Assembly: GCA_964588705.1 (NCBI GenBank)
Contig: CAZPQV010000090.1
Location: forward strand, 1-7,262
Length of the DNA: 7,262 nucleotides
Reading direction: 5' to 3'
From: CAZPQV01 sp964588705
GTDB lineage: Bacteria; Bacteroidota; Bacteroidia; Flavobacteriales; Weeksellaceae
The translations under genes were made by a program, and so were the position numbers. Below, one piece after another: positions 1 through 5,325 of the stretch. The notes under the pieces are model-generated. The model saw nothing but the letters and a program-made list of their open reading frames with translations, was not told where the DNA came from and did not search any database. Every line of letters begins with the position of its first letter. Positions within the stretch are counted from its first letter, which is position 1.

Positions 1-1488
1 TACATTCATATCTGAGAATCCCAGTTTTTTGGCTTCTCTTAAGGTTTCTAAATCAAATTTATTGGCTGCTATAACCTTTTCGAATTCAACCAGTTTTTTC
101 AGTTTCCAGATGAAGAATTTATCAATCTGGCTCCATTCTACAATCGTCTCCCAATCGTACCCTCTTCTCAATGCATCTCCAATGATAAACAGTCTTTCAT
201 CATCACAGGTTTTAATTCTTCTTTCGATTTCGTCGTCAGTAAGTGCTTCTGCCTGCTTGGTTTTCAAACCTAAATGACGGATTCCTGTTTCCAGAGAACG
301 GATAGCTTTCTGAATACTTTCTTCGAAGTTTCTACCGATTGCCATTACTTCACCGGTTGCTTTCATTTGGGTTGAAAGTCGTCTGTCGGCAGTTTCAAAT
401 TTATCAAAAGGGAATCTCGGAATCTTCGTTACGACATAATCCAAAGTTGGTTCGAAACACGCGTAGGTTTTTCCGGTAACAGGATTCATCATTTCATCCA
501 AAGTCAATCCAACCGCAATTTTTGCTGCCAGTTTCGCAATCGGATAACCGGTTGCTTTACTCGCCAACGCCGATGAACGCGATACCCGTGGATTAACTTC
601 AATGATATAATAATTGAATGAATGCGGATCTAAAGCCAGCTGCACATTACAACCTCCCTCAATTCCAAGAGCACGGATGATTTTCAAAGAAGCATTTCTA
701 AGCAGTTGATATTCTCTGTCGGAAAGGGTTTGCGAAGGCGCCACTACAATTGAGTCTCCGGTGTGAACACCTACGGCATCCACATTTTCCATATTACAAA
801 CCACAATGGCATTGTCGTTGGCATCGCGCATTACCTCATATTCAATTTCCTTGAATCCGGCGATGGATTTCTCAATTAGACATTGGGTTACCGGTGAATA
901 TTTCAATCCTAATTCTGTGATTTCGCGAAGCTGAGTTTCATCGTTGGCAAGTCCACCTCCGGTTCCACCCATCGTAAAAGCAGGACGAACGATTACCGGA
1001 TAACCGATAGAATCAGCAAAACTGATGGCTTCCTGAACGGTGTGCACAATATCACTTTCCGGAACCGGTTCATTCAGTTCGTTCATCAGCTCACGGAACA
1101 AATCTCTGTCTTCCGCTTTGTTAATAGCTGAAAGTTTTGTTCCCAAAACCTCAACATTACATTCTTCCAGAATTCCGGATTTTTCGAGTTCGATGGCCAT
1201 ATTCAGTCCGATTTGTCCGCCAAGAGTTGGCAGCAACGCATCCGGACGTTCTTTTCTGATGATGTGGCTCACAAACGGAAGTGATATCGGCTCAATATAT
1301 ACTTTGTCGGCGATTTCAACATCAGTCATAATCGTTGCAGGATTGGAATTAATAAGGATTACTCTATATCCTTCTTCTTTCAGCGCTAAACACGCCTGTG
1401 TTCCTGCATAATCGAATTCTGCGGCCTGTCCGATGATGATTGGGCCGGAGCCAATTACTAAAATGGTTTTTATGTCGGTTCTTTTCAT
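1..1488 (-). CDS. carB: Carbamoyl phosphate synthetase large subunit, N-terminal 496 codons (cut by window edge)
   Basis: The reading frame opens with ATG at 1488 and stays open to the left edge; the family is usually about 1,060-1,080 residues, so a little under half is present. CarB uses ammonia delivered by CarA, bicarbonate and two ATP to make carbamoyl phosphate for pyrimidines and arginine, in the cytoplasm. Visible motifs: N-terminal nucleotide-fold loop GSGPIIIGQA (residues 13-22), NSNPATIMTD (about 47-56), the ATP-grasp glycine-rich loop FTMGGTGGG (171-179) and the metal/ATP motif EVNPR, with Glu297 and Asn299 close to the numbering of the E. coli enzyme. From about residue 400 the sequence enters the oligomerisation domain. 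The second ATP-grasp half and the C-terminal allosteric domain lie outside the window. It is third in a pyrB-carA-carB order, 188 bp after carA, with two repeats in the gap and no TAnnTTTG promoter seen there, so it probably depends on readthrough from upstream. The start is supported by the typical MKRxDIKxILVIGSGP beginning. Confidence 0.97.
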   Translation of the reverse strand, partial: MKRTDIKTILVIGSGPIIIGQAAEFDYAGTQACLALKEEGYRVILINSNPATIMTDVEIADKVYIEPISLPFVSHIIRKERPDALLPTLGGQIGLNMAIELEKSGILEECNVEVLGTKLSAINKAEDRDLFRELMNELNEPVPESDIVHTVQEAISFADSIGYPVIVRPAFTMGGTGGGLANDETQLREITELGLKYSPVTQCLIEKSIAGFKEIEYEVMRDANDNAIVVCNMENVDAVGVHTGDSIVVAPSQTLSDREYQLLRNASLKIIRALGIEGGCNVQLALDPHSFNYYIIEVNPRVSRSSALASKATGYPIAKLAAKIAVGLTLDEMMNPVTGKTYACFEPTLDYVVTKIPRFPFDKFETADRRLSTQMKATGEVMAIGRNFEESIQKAIRSLETGIRHLGLKTKQAEALTDDEIERRIKTCDDERLFIIGDALRRGYDWETIVEWSQIDKFFIWKLKKLVEFEKVIAANKFDLETLREAKKLGFSDMNV

Positions 1489-1499
1489 ATTTTGCTTTA

Positions 1500-1527
1500 G
1501 TCGGAAGTCGGATGACCGAAGTCCGAA
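1500..1527. repeat. Short GTCGGA-type inverted/tandem repeat just upstream of carB
   Basis: Left arm 1500-1511 (GTCGGAAGTCGG) and right arm 1516-1527 (CCGAAGTCCGAA) fold over a 4-nt spacer. Four pairs lie next to the loop, then two mismatches, then five pairs. The arms are themselves built from a near-tandem 7-base unit (AGTCGGA). It lies 12 bp before the carB start codon on the minus strand, so it would be in the carA-carB mRNA close to the carB translation start. It has no T-run after it, so it is not a standard terminator. I infer a dispersed intergenic repeat, but I see only this one copy. Confidence 0.5.
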
Positions 1528-1547
1528 GATTTATTTCTTTGCGGTTG

Positions 1548-1617
1548 CTTTGTCCTTCCGTAGGAATCTAGACCGTAACTTTTCTTCCACCGCAGAGATT
1601 CCTACGGAATGACAAAG
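1548..1617. repeat. 70-bp palindromic intergenic repeat between carA and carB (MITE/REP-like)
   Basis: Arms of 22 bp at 1548-1569 and 1596-1617 are inverted copies with a single mismatch (C1554 against the partner of A1611's neighbour; 21 of 22 pair), around a 26-base loop rich in T and C. The core of each arm is TTCCGTAGGAATCT on one strand. Transcribed in carA-carB mRNA it would form a long stable hairpin. There is no open reading frame and no T-run beside it, so it does not look like an intrinsic terminator. The structure resembles small non-autonomous palindromic repeats scattered in intergenic DNA of flavobacteria; that family assignment is inference, since only one copy is in view. No clear target-site duplication is visible. 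Confidence 0.7.
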
Positions 1618-1676
1618 TGTGTGATTATTTTTTATGTCAGACGCGATAAATAGTCTTATATTTTATCTTTTGACTT

Positions 1677-2762
1677 TTATCTTGTTTCTTTACTCTTAAA
1701 CTCTTCCATCAAACTGATAAACTCATCAAACAAATAGTTCGAATCTTCAGGGCCTGGACTTGCTTCCGGGTGATACTGAACCGAGAAACAAGGATGAGTT
1801 TTATGACGGAAACCTTCATTGGTTCGGTCGTTCAAAGCAATATGTGTTTCTTCTAAATCGGTGGATTTCAAACTTTCAGAATCGATCGCATAACCGTGGT
1901 TTTGAGATGTGATTTCCACTCTGTTTTTAGCAAGATCAAGAACCGGATGATTTCCTCCACGGTGACCGAATTTCAGTGTGAAAGTCTTTGCACCACAAGC
2001 CAAACCGATTAGCTGGTGACCAAGACAGATTCCGAAAATCGGCACTTTTCCAAGAATACCGTTGATCATTTCGGAAGCACCTTTTACATTCGTCGGATCT
2101 CCGGGACCGTTGGACAACATTACACCATCAGGATTCATCATCAGAATTTCATCAGCCGTTGCGTCCTGTGAAACTACGGTGATGTCGCAGTCACGTTGAG
2201 AAAGTTCACGGATAATTCCCAGCTTGGAACCGAAATCCACCACAACTACTTTAAAACCTCTTCCCGGCGCTGCATAAGGCGTTTTTGTAGAAACAGATTC
2301 CACCTGATTGGTTGGAATATCTAAATTTTGAAGATGACTGATTACTTCGTTTTCATCCACAGAAGCATCCACAATTTTCCCACGGACAACCCCTTTATTT
2401 CTGATAATCTTGGTCAGTTTTCTGGTATCAATTCCCTGAATTCCGGAAAGATTTTTCTTTTTAAATAACTCATCCACCGTCATCTGAGATCTGAAATTGG
2501 ATGGAAAATCGCAAAGTTCTTTTACAATTAACCCTTTCAGCGCAGGCTCCATACTTTCGTAGTCGTCTCTGTTAATGCCGTAGTTTCCGATAAGCGGATA
2601 GGTCATCGTTACCAACTGCCCGCTGTATGAAGGATCGGAAATCAGTTCCTGATAACCGGTCATTCCAGTGTTGAACACTACTTCACCTTCTGTATCCAAA
2701 TTTGCTCCGAAACCGGTTCCGTGAAAAACCTCACCGGATTCTAATATCAATTTCTTTTTCAA
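1677..2762 (-). CDS. carA: Carbamoyl phosphate synthetase small (glutaminase) subunit, TTG start
   Basis: This 361-residue protein hydrolyses glutamine and channels ammonia to CarB. The N-terminal CarA domain spans about residues 1-135 (EVVFNTGMTGYQE, DPSYSGQ, GIDTR). The class I glutamine amidotransferase domain runs from about 171 to the end, with nucleophile Cys246 in GICLGHQ and His331/Glu333 in QYHPEASPGPED completing the triad. FGHRGGNHPV and TSQNHGYA are also typical. Length is normal. The start is TTG at 2762: no in-frame ATG exists upstream (a TAA occurs within 25 bp), and the first internal Met lies inside conserved sequence (residue 34), so the usual N-terminus KLILESGEVFHG requires the TTG. 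Weak initiation could tune CarA level. It is second in the pyrB-carA-carB cluster, 53 bp after pyrB, with a terminator-like hairpin in that gap. Confidence 0.97.
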   Translation of the reverse strand: MKKKLILESGEVFHGTGFGANLDTEGEVVFNTGMTGYQELISDPSYSGQLVTMTYPLIGNYGINRDDYESMEPALKGLIVKELCDFPSNFRSQMTVDELFKKKNLSGIQGIDTRKLTKIIRNKGVVRGKIVDASVDENEVISHLQNLDIPTNQVESVSTKTPYAAPGRGFKVVVVDFGSKLGIIRELSQRDCDITVVSQDATADEILMMNPDGVMLSNGPGDPTNVKGASEMINGILGKVPIFGICLGHQLIGLACGAKTFTLKFGHRGGNHPVLDLAKNRVEITSQNHGYAIDSESLKSTDLEETHIALNDRTNEGFRHKTHPCFSVQYHPEASPGPEDSNYLFDEFISLMEEFKSKETR

Positions 2763-2785
2763 AGTTTTACTTTTAGATTTTATTT

Positions 2786-2810
2786 AAAAAAAATGGGCAA
2801 AACGCCCATT
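2786..2810 (-). terminator. Intrinsic terminator-like hairpin between pyrB and carA
   Basis: Read on the minus strand, a perfect 7-bp stem (AATGGGC at 2810-2804 and GCCCATT at 2798-2792) closes a GTTTT loop and is followed at once by six more T residues (2791-2786). It begins 5 nt after the pyrB stop codon. carA starts only 23 bp further on, with no TAnnTTTG promoter visible in the gap, so either part of the transcription reads through to carAB or an internal promoter inside pyrB serves carAB. It therefore probably acts as a partial terminator that sets PyrB above CarAB. Confidence 0.8.
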
Positions 2811-2815
2811 AATAA

Positions 2816-3718
2816 TTATTTCTTAATTTCTTCGAATTCAAAGCCTTTTTTCTCCAAAGCATCTTTCAGGATTGCCATTCTTGCGTAAACGCCGTTTTCC
2901 ATTTGCTTGAAGATTCGGGAACGTGAATGCTCTACCAAATCGCCGTCGATTTCCACCCCTCTGTTGATTGGTGCAGGGTGCATAATAATTGCGCTTGGCT
3001 TCATGCGCTGTTCTCTTTCTTTGGTTAATCCGTATCTCGTTAAATATTCATTCATATTTATATTAACCGGATTGTTATGTCTTTCGTGCTGAATTCTCAA
3101 GAGAATAAGAACATCTACTTCAGGAATCAAATGATCAAGATTTCGGAAGGTTCCGTTCATCATCTCTCCCATTCCGAACCAGTCTTCAGGACCTGAGAAA
3201 TGAACTTTTGCACCAAGTCTTCTTAATGCATCAGCATCTGAATTAGCAACACGGCTGTGCTTCACGTCTCCAACAATACCTACCGTAAGACCTTCGAATT
3301 TTCCGAATTCCTGTTTGATGGTCATTAGATCGAGCATGCTTTGGCTTGGATGCTGGCCGATGCCGTCTCCGGCGTTGATAAGAGCCAAATCTGCATCAAT
3401 CAGTTCATCGTAATAACGGTCTTTTTTATGACGGATTACAGCAAGATCAATTCCGATAGACTGAATGGTTTTAATAGTATCATAAAGACTTTCTCCTTTG
3501 TTTACAGAACTCGAATCTGCATCGAAAGGAATCACGTGTAGTCCTAATTTTCTTTCGGCAACTTCAAAGCTTACACGCGTTCTTGTGCTGTCTTCAAAAA
3601 ACAGATTGGATACGAAAATATCGTCTTTGGCTTTGCACACTTTTCCGTATGCAAACTCCAGCGCACTGTCGAGAATTCTTTCGATTTCTTCCTTGCTTAC
3701 TCTTGCTAATTCAATCAT
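2816..3718 (-). CDS. pyrB: Aspartate carbamoyltransferase catalytic chain
   Basis: This 300-residue protein catalyses carbamoyl phosphate plus L-aspartate to N-carbamoyl-L-aspartate, the committed step of pyrimidine synthesis, in the cytoplasm. The carbamoyl phosphate loop STRTR is at residues 44-48 in FFEDSTRTRVSFE. The active-site loop donated by the neighbouring subunit is SVNKGES (71-77). GDGIGQHPSQ (117-126) and HPAPINRG (247-254) are the other family signatures, and the aspartate domain fills residues about 145-290. The ATG at 3718 gives a normal N-terminus and length. No pyrI-like regulatory subunit gene adjoins it in this window. Upstream lie a leader ORF, a terminator-like hairpin and a TAnnTTTG promoter, which suggests control by transcription attenuation; downstream it is separated from carA by another hairpin. 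Confidence 0.97.
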   Translation of the reverse strand: MIELARVSKEEIERILDSALEFAYGKVCKAKDDIFVSNLFFEDSTRTRVSFEVAERKLGLHVIPFDADSSSVNKGESLYDTIKTIQSIGIDLAVIRHKKDRYYDELIDADLALINAGDGIGQHPSQSMLDLMTIKQEFGKFEGLTVGIVGDVKHSRVANSDADALRRLGAKVHFSGPEDWFGMGEMMNGTFRNLDHLIPEVDVLILLRIQHERHNNPVNINMNEYLTRYGLTKEREQRMKPSAIIMHPAPINRGVEIDGDLVEHSRSRIFKQMENGVYARMAILKDALEKKGFEFEEIKK

Positions 3719-3736
3719 AGTTTTTACTTAAAATAT

Positions 3737-3765
3737 AAAAAAAACGAAGCCAAAACGACTTCGTT
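3737..3765 (-). terminator. Candidate attenuator hairpin in the pyrB leader
   Basis: On the minus strand, AACGAAGTC (3765-3757) pairs with GGCTTCGTT (3751-3743) to give a 9-bp stem with one U-G wobble and a GTTTT loop, followed by six further T residues (3742-3737). This has the form of an intrinsic terminator but sits between a promoter and the pyrB start, 18 bp before the ATG. It starts 4 nt after the stop codon of the upstream leader ORF, so a ribosome finishing that ORF would cover the left arm and prevent folding. No separate antiterminator strand is obvious, which fits control by ribosome occlusion rather than by an alternative hairpin. Confidence 0.78.
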
Positions 3766-3769
3766 AAAT

Positions 3770-3838
3770 TCAAAAAATATTGTTGTTTTCGGTATTTCTA
3801 CCTAATGATAAATCGTCTAAAGGATTTTTTGTATTCAT
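3770..3838 (-). CDS. Candidate 22-residue leader peptide of the pyrB transcript
   Basis: An ATG at 3838 opens 22 codons ending in TGA (3772-3770). The peptide begins MNTKNPLDD and ends TENNNIF, with no membrane segment. The ATG lies only about 2-5 nt after the start point predicted from the TAnnTTTG element, so the mRNA would be nearly leaderless. Six of 22 residues are Asn, three of them consecutive just before the end (residues 18-20). The last codons (ATT TTT TGA) form a run of six T, a possible UTP-sensitive pause site, and the terminator-like stem follows 4 nt after the stop. The arrangement matches the known logic of the E. coli pyrBI leader, but I do not recognise the peptide itself. 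Translation is inferred from position; the ORF could be fortuitous. Confidence 0.6.
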   Translation of the reverse strand: MNTKNPLDDLSLGRNTENNNIF

Positions 3839-3844
3839 TAGGTG

Positions 3845-3852
3845 CAAAGATA
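3845..3852 (-). promoter_or_regulatory. Bacteroidota-type -7 promoter element for the pyrB unit
   Basis: TATCTTTG on the minus strand matches the TAnnTTTG consensus of the Bacteroidota primary sigma factor exactly and continues as TATCTTTGCACC. It is preceded by an A/T-rich tract. No clear TTG -33 element is seen at the usual distance. Predicted transcription start is about 3840-3842, immediately before the leader ORF. Confidence 0.72.
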
Positions 3853-3927
3853 TAATTTTTTTTTAATTCTGTAAAAATTCTGTGTTTCAATATTAAAAAA
3901 TCAACTTAATGATGTGATTTTCAAAAT

Positions 3928-3959
3928 AAAAAAAGTGCAGCCGAAACAGACCGCACTTT
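3928..3959 (-). terminator. Intrinsic terminator of the YceI-family gene
   Basis: On the minus strand an 11-bp stem (3959-3949 with 3942-3932, outer part AAAGTGC/GCACTTT, inner part with two G-U pairs) closes a 6-base loop and runs into T residues (seven in a row, three of which belong to the stem). It begins 21 bp after the stop codon of the YceI-family gene, isolating that gene from the pyrB unit downstream. Confidence 0.88.
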
Positions 3960-3980
3960 AATTATTATAAAAGAAAGAAT

Positions 3981-4661
3981 TTATTTCTTTGCAACTACAG
4001 TCGCATTTAGAAGAATTTCGTCTTTAATTACTTTATCTGCAGCAAGATCCTTAACTACAGAACCCGAGTTGTAGTTTACACCCCAAAGCGTTCTGTTTAT
4101 GGCGAAATTGTTAGCAGTCAATGTCACAGTATCTTCAGTTTCAGTAACTGTTACAGGGAATTTTACAGGGTTTGTTTTTCCTTTCAGTGTGAAATTACCT
4201 TCTGCCATTTGCTGTCCGTTTTCTTCAGTTACCGAAGTAATTTCCAAAGTAGCCGTTGGATAATTGCTCACATTGAAGAAGTGGTCCTGTCTTTCGGCAT
4301 CATCGCCAAGACCTTTAAGGTGACCTTCAAGTCTTTCTTTCATTTTCGGGTCGTCAGCAAGATCGGTTACAACGATTGAGTTCATATCGATCACAAATGT
4401 TCCACCAACGAATTTTCCTTCGTTCATCACAAGATTTCCTTCCTGAATATTGATTGTCCCTAAATGCTTGTCACCGGAAACTTTTCCACCTTCCCAATTG
4501 ATGATAGATTCTGTTGGTTGAACTGCAAAAGAAGTTCCTTCAACCACTGTTGCTTCAACCTCTGTTTCTGTGTTGTTATCTGCAACCGCAGTCGTTTCTT
4601 TTTTACACGCTGTTAATGTCAATGCTGCTACCACGAATGCAGCGAAAAACTTTTTAGTCAT
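3981..4661 (-). CDS. YceI-family lipoprotein
   Basis: From the ATG at 4661 the protein has 226 residues. Residues 1-18 form a lipoprotein signal peptide (KK, then a hydrophobic stretch) ending in the lipobox LTAC with Cys19, so the mature protein should be lipid-anchored. An acidic, Thr-rich linker follows to about residue 43. The rest is a YceI domain: SFAVQPTESIINWEG, GDKHLGTI, GTFVIDMNSI, DHFFNVSNYPTATLEI, GNFTLKGKTNPVKFPV. YceI proteins are lipocalin-like beta barrels known to bind isoprenoid-type lipids; the ligand here is unknown. A TTG three codons upstream (4670) would lengthen the frame, but the ATG gives a normal signal peptide and I prefer it. Its own promoter and terminator indicate a single-gene transcript, divergent from the zinc-ribbon/HTH gene. 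Confidence 0.93.
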   Translation of the reverse strand: MTKKFFAAFVVAALTLTACKKETTAVADNNTETEVEATVVEGTSFAVQPTESIINWEGGKVSGDKHLGTINIQEGNLVMNEGKFVGGTFVIDMNSIVVTDLADDPKMKERLEGHLKGLGDDAERQDHFFNVSNYPTATLEITSVTEENGQQMAEGNFTLKGKTNPVKFPVTVTETEDTVTLTANNFAINRTLWGVNYNSGSVVKDLAADKVIKDEILLNATVVAKK

Positions 4662-4684
4662 ATTTTTCAAATTAATTTTGAGTG

Positions 4685-4692
4685 CAAAAATA
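4685..4692 (-). promoter_or_regulatory. Bacteroidota-type -7 element for the YceI-family gene
   Basis: TATTTTTG on the minus strand matches TAnnTTTG and continues GCACTC. The predicted start lies about 20 nt before the ATG at 4661. No convincing TTG -33 box is visible in the AT-rich DNA upstream. The fit also supports the ATG at 4661 as start. Confidence 0.65.
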
Positions 4693-4713
4693 GTAATTTT
4701 AAATTAAATTTTT

Positions 4714-4733
4714 AGTTTTAAGAGATTTTAACT
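4714..4733. promoter_or_regulatory. Imperfect palindrome between two divergent promoters
   Basis: A 20-base imperfect inverted repeat (AGTT and AACT at the ends, AA/TT inside, two mismatched pairs and a GAGA-like centre) lies between the -7 elements of the two divergent genes, about where the -33 region of the YceI-family promoter would fall. It could be an operator, but the DNA is very AT-rich and such matches arise by chance. Confidence 0.25.
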
Positions 4734-4762
4734 ATAATTAAATATTTATTGCAATTTTAATA

Positions 4763-4770
4763 TATATTTG
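4763..4770 (+). promoter_or_regulatory. Bacteroidota-type -7 element for the zinc-ribbon/HTH gene
   Basis: TATATTTG matches TAnnTTTG and is followed by C. The predicted start is about 10-14 nt before the ATG at 4787. A TTG at 4749-4751 is only 11 bases upstream, too near for a normal -33 box. Confidence 0.6.
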
Positions 4771-4786
4771 CTAAAATAATATACTT

Positions 4787-5203
4787 ATGCCATCTCAATG
4801 TCCTAAATGTCAGCAGACTAATATTGTAAAAAGCGGAATAATAAAGGAAAGACAGCGTTTTCTTTGCAAAGACTGCAATTATTACTTCACTGTTAAAAAA
4901 TTAGGAAAACAGATTGATGATTATTTTGTAACAAAAGCACTGCAGCTCTATCTCGAAGGACTTTCGTACCGGGAGATTGAGCGAATTATTGGTGTTTCGC
5001 ATGTTACGGTCAGTTCATGGATCAAAAAGTATAATATTACACGTCCGCCACATTCAGATTTCCATCCGGTTTATAAGGTTTTTAAACAGAATGAACTGAT
5101 TGAATATATGCAGACAGAATCCAACATCAAAGGATCAGGACTGATTATTACAGAATTTGGAGATAAGTATATGATGATTAAATGGGAACGCTTCAAGAAA
5201 TAG
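4787..5203 (+). CDS. Stand-alone IS1-InsA-like zinc-ribbon plus helix-turn-helix protein
   Basis: The protein has 138 residues. Residues 5-30 form a zinc ribbon of the IS1/IS1595 N-terminal type: CPKC (Cys5, Cys8), then VKSG, RQRFLCKDC (Cys27, Cys30) and YYFTV. Residues about 48-82 form a helix-turn-helix (ALQLYLEGLSYREIERIIGVSHVTVSSWIKKY), as in InsA, which binds IS1 ends. The last 55 or so residues (HPVYKVF, ITEFGDKYMMIKW) match nothing I recognise and carry no DDE catalytic triad. No InsB-like frame follows and no terminal inverted repeats flank it, so it is not an intact insertion sequence. It has its own promoter. I infer a transposase-derived DNA-binding protein, possibly a regulator of the YceI-family gene on one side or the porin-transporter pair on the other. 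The alternative is a remnant that happens to be intact. The ATG fits the cysteine pattern directly. Confidence 0.88.
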   Translation: MPSQCPKCQQTNIVKSGIIKERQRFLCKDCNYYFTVKKLGKQIDDYFVTKALQLYLEGLSYREIERIIGVSHVTVSSWIKKYNITRPPHSDFHPVYKVFKQNELIEYMQTESNIKGSGLIITEFGDKYMMIKWERFKK

Positions 5204-5231
5204 ATGATATATGTCATTATTGATCATCTAT
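5200..5231. repeat. Inverted repeat overlapping the stop of the zinc-ribbon/HTH gene
   Basis: ATAGATGAT (5200-5208) and ATCATCTAT (5223-5231) are perfect 9-base inverted arms around a 14-base loop. The left arm contains the TAG stop codon. No T-run follows directly, so it is at best a weak terminator; it could protect the mRNA end or be a protein-binding site ahead of the porin gene. Confidence 0.45.
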
Positions 5232-5297
5232 ATATCCTTAACATAAATATATATTAAATTTTTCTGAACCGATTTTTAATTTCACTTTCGTATCAGC

Positions 5298-5305
5298 AAT
5301 TTTTG
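5298..5305 (+). promoter_or_regulatory. Possible degenerate -7 element for the porin gene
   Basis: AATTTTTG, followed by CGA, differs from TAnnTTTG only at the first base and lies 20 bases before the ATG at 5326. No -33 box is evident. It is the best candidate in the 122-bp gap between the HTH gene and the porin gene. Confidence 0.35.
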
Positions 5306-5325
5306 CGATAAAAAATTAACAATCC

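Noticed and set aside
1040..1411. 123-codon plus-strand ORF
   Set aside because: It is antisense to the conserved CarB ATP-grasp coding region and its Ser-rich product is typical of a shadow frame.
2780..2809. Nine-codon ORF (MGVLPIFFK) across the pyrB-carA hairpin, a possible second leader peptide
   Set aside because: It lies wholly within the hairpin and its T-run, so its codons are explained by the terminator; translation would begin inside the stem.
3766..3838. Search for an alternative antiterminator strand pairing with the left arm of the pyrB leader hairpin
   Set aside because: No stretch in the leader ORF is convincingly complementary to AACGAAGTC, so I do not call a riboswitch or classical antiterminator fold.
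4662..4670. Extension of the YceI-family lipoprotein to a TTG start at 4670
   Set aside because: The ATG at 4661 gives a standard lipoprotein signal peptide and fits the predicted transcription start; the TTG only adds three residues.
4787..5203. Interpretation of the zinc-ribbon/HTH gene as an active IS1 element
   Set aside because: No InsB frame, no DDE residues, and no flanking terminal inverted repeats or target duplications are visible.
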